Positions 5,576-6,343 of a DNA stretch of 6,343 nt are shown one piece after another. Made by a program: the position numbers and the translations under genes. Below the pieces are notes generated by a model that saw only the letters and a program-made list of their open reading frames with translations, did no database searches and had not been told where the DNA came from. Numbering within the stretch: the stretch's first letter is position 1; each line of letters starts with the position of its first letter. Source of the stretch: Thermoplasmata archaeon (lineage in GTDB: Archaea > Thermoplasmatota > Thermoplasmata > Thermoplasmatales > GCA-001856825); contig JAKBNO010000005.1 in assembly GCA_021831005.1 (NCBI GenBank), positions 1-6,343 of the forward strand. Direction: 5' to 3'.

Positions 5576-6343
5576 AGAACGAATTGAAAATCGATAAGAG
5601 AAAGATACTGGAGAGCATACTGGAGAAGCCAGCCGTACGGAAGAAAAGGCTGGAGAAGATTGCAGAAATCGAAAATGTTCTCAGGGGTCTGAAGAAGAAA
5701 GAGAAGCTGAATTTCGATATATTTCTTGGAGGTTCTTACGCCAAGGGTACGGATATCAAGGGATCAGATGCTGACATATTCTTGCTTTTCCCAGAGGAGT
5801 TCAACGCCTTTGAAATTCTAGGGATACTTCGGAAAGAGTTTCCCGAAGGAAAGGAAGAGTATTCGGATCACCCATACATTATGCTGCCTCAGAATTCTTT
5901 TTCGATCGATATAGTCCCGGGCTACAAAGCTTCTTCAGGTAAGGACCTCAAGACTGCCGTGGATAGGACACCATTCCACGTGAAATTTGTAATGGAGAAT
6001 TTCACAGATGAAATGAAGGACGAAGTCAGGATCCTTAAACAGTTTCTGAAGGGAATACGGACCTATGGTGCAGAATCATCGGTTCAGGGGTTTTCTGGCT
6101 ATGTTGCGGAACTCCTTATCAATCGTTACAAGACTTTTGAAAATACCATATCGGAAGCGAAGAATTGGTCGATCCCGTACATTCTCGATAAGGGTGCGAA
6201 GGGCTTCAAAGACGCAAACTTGGTCATCGTTGATCCAGTCGATTCGGATCGAAATGCAGCTGCGAACGTTTCACTAGAAAACCTTGCGACATTCATCTTG
6301 GCGGCGGGACTGTTCTCTTGGGAGAACTGGAAAGATTTCCTTT
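5572..6343 (+). CDS. cca: Class I (archaeal) CCA-adding tRNA nucleotidyltransferase, N-terminal part (runs off right edge)
   Basis: The ATG at 5572 lies in an ATGA overlap with the NAC stop and opens a frame of 257 codons to the window edge, which I translated by hand. The enzyme adds or repairs the 3' CCA end of tRNAs without a nucleic acid template. The nucleotidyltransferase head carries LGGSYAKGTDIKGSDADIFL, with Gly54-Ser55 and metal-binding Asp66 and Asp68. The third carboxylate Asp113 lies in SIDIVPGY. Archaeal CCA-enzyme blocks follow: VDRTPFHVKFV (130-140), VQGFSGYVAELL (171-182) and DPVDSDRNAAANVS (221-234). The family is about 430-450 residues, so roughly 180 C-terminal residues, the tail domains that hold the tRNA acceptor stem, are missing. 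Stop-start overlap implies co-transcription and translational coupling with NAC, a pairing of two translation genes. Confidence 0.95.
   Translation, partial: MKNELKIDKRKILESILEKPAVRKKRLEKIAEIENVLRGLKKKEKLNFDIFLGGSYAKGTDIKGSDADIFLLFPEEFNAFEILGILRKEFPEGKEEYSDHPYIMLPQNSFSIDIVPGYKASSGKDLKTAVDRTPFHVKFVMENFTDEMKDEVRILKQFLKGIRTYGAESSVQGFSGYVAELLINRYKTFENTISEAKNWSIPYILDKGAKGFKDANLVIVDPVDSDRNAAANVSLENLATFILAAGLFSWENWKDFL

Noticed and set aside
6065..6277. Plus-strand 70-residue arginine-rich open frame
   Set aside because: It lies in another frame of the CCA enzyme gene, whose own frame carries family motifs throughout this stretch.
1..6343. CRISPR arrays, tRNA or rRNA genes, insertion sequences
   Set aside because: No regularly spaced repeats, cloverleaf, rRNA-like core sequences or transposase frames were seen. 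The window is densely filled with ordinary protein genes.

Overview
The window reads as chromosomal DNA of a euryarchaeon, most likely of the Thermoplasmata (Thermoplasma-like). Archaeal marker genes support this: a nascent polypeptide-associated complex (NAC) protein with a UBA tail, a class I archaeal CCA-adding enzyme, an ArcS-type archaeosine synthase and an MthK-type RCK potassium channel. Several genes lack a convincing Shine-Dalgarno site and have A/T-rich boxes about 25-30 bases before the ATG, which fits leaderless archaeal transcription. The order-level placement is inference. No mobile element, CRISPR array, rRNA or tRNA was recognised.

Layout. Positions 1-358 (minus) hold the N-terminus of a probable cobalamin-binding radical SAM protein that runs off the left edge. 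Positions 465-1478 (minus) encode a two-TM potassium channel with a cytosolic RCK domain. It is divergent from a YfcE/MJ0936-like metallophosphoesterase at 1602-2309 (plus). That gene's 3' end overlaps, tail to tail, the 3' end of arcS (2304-3776, minus). Upstream of arcS on the minus strand lie a strongly diverged FtsZ/tubulin-superfamily gene (3852-4721) and a tandem ribbon-helix-helix (RHH) regulator (4714-5055). These two overlap by 8 bases and are probably translationally coupled. A 151-base A/T-rich divergent promoter region (5056-5206) separates them from a plus-strand operon of NAC and a CCA tRNA nucleotidyltransferase, joined by an ATGA overlap. The last gene runs off the right edge.

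How the genes fit together. NAC/CCA and arcS are translation and tRNA housekeeping genes. The potassium channel and phosphoesterase are probably separately promoted. The most interesting unit is the RHH-FtsZ-like pair. It recalls the haloarchaeal cdrS-ftsZ2 arrangement, but the regulator carries two RHH motifs in one chain, and the FtsZ-like partner has lost the glycine-rich T4 signature and one of the two T7 acidic residues. It therefore looks like a regulatory or structural pseudo-GTPase rather than a canonical FtsZ. A perfect 5-5-5 inverted repeat sits where this operon's transcription start is expected and is a candidate autoregulatory operator.
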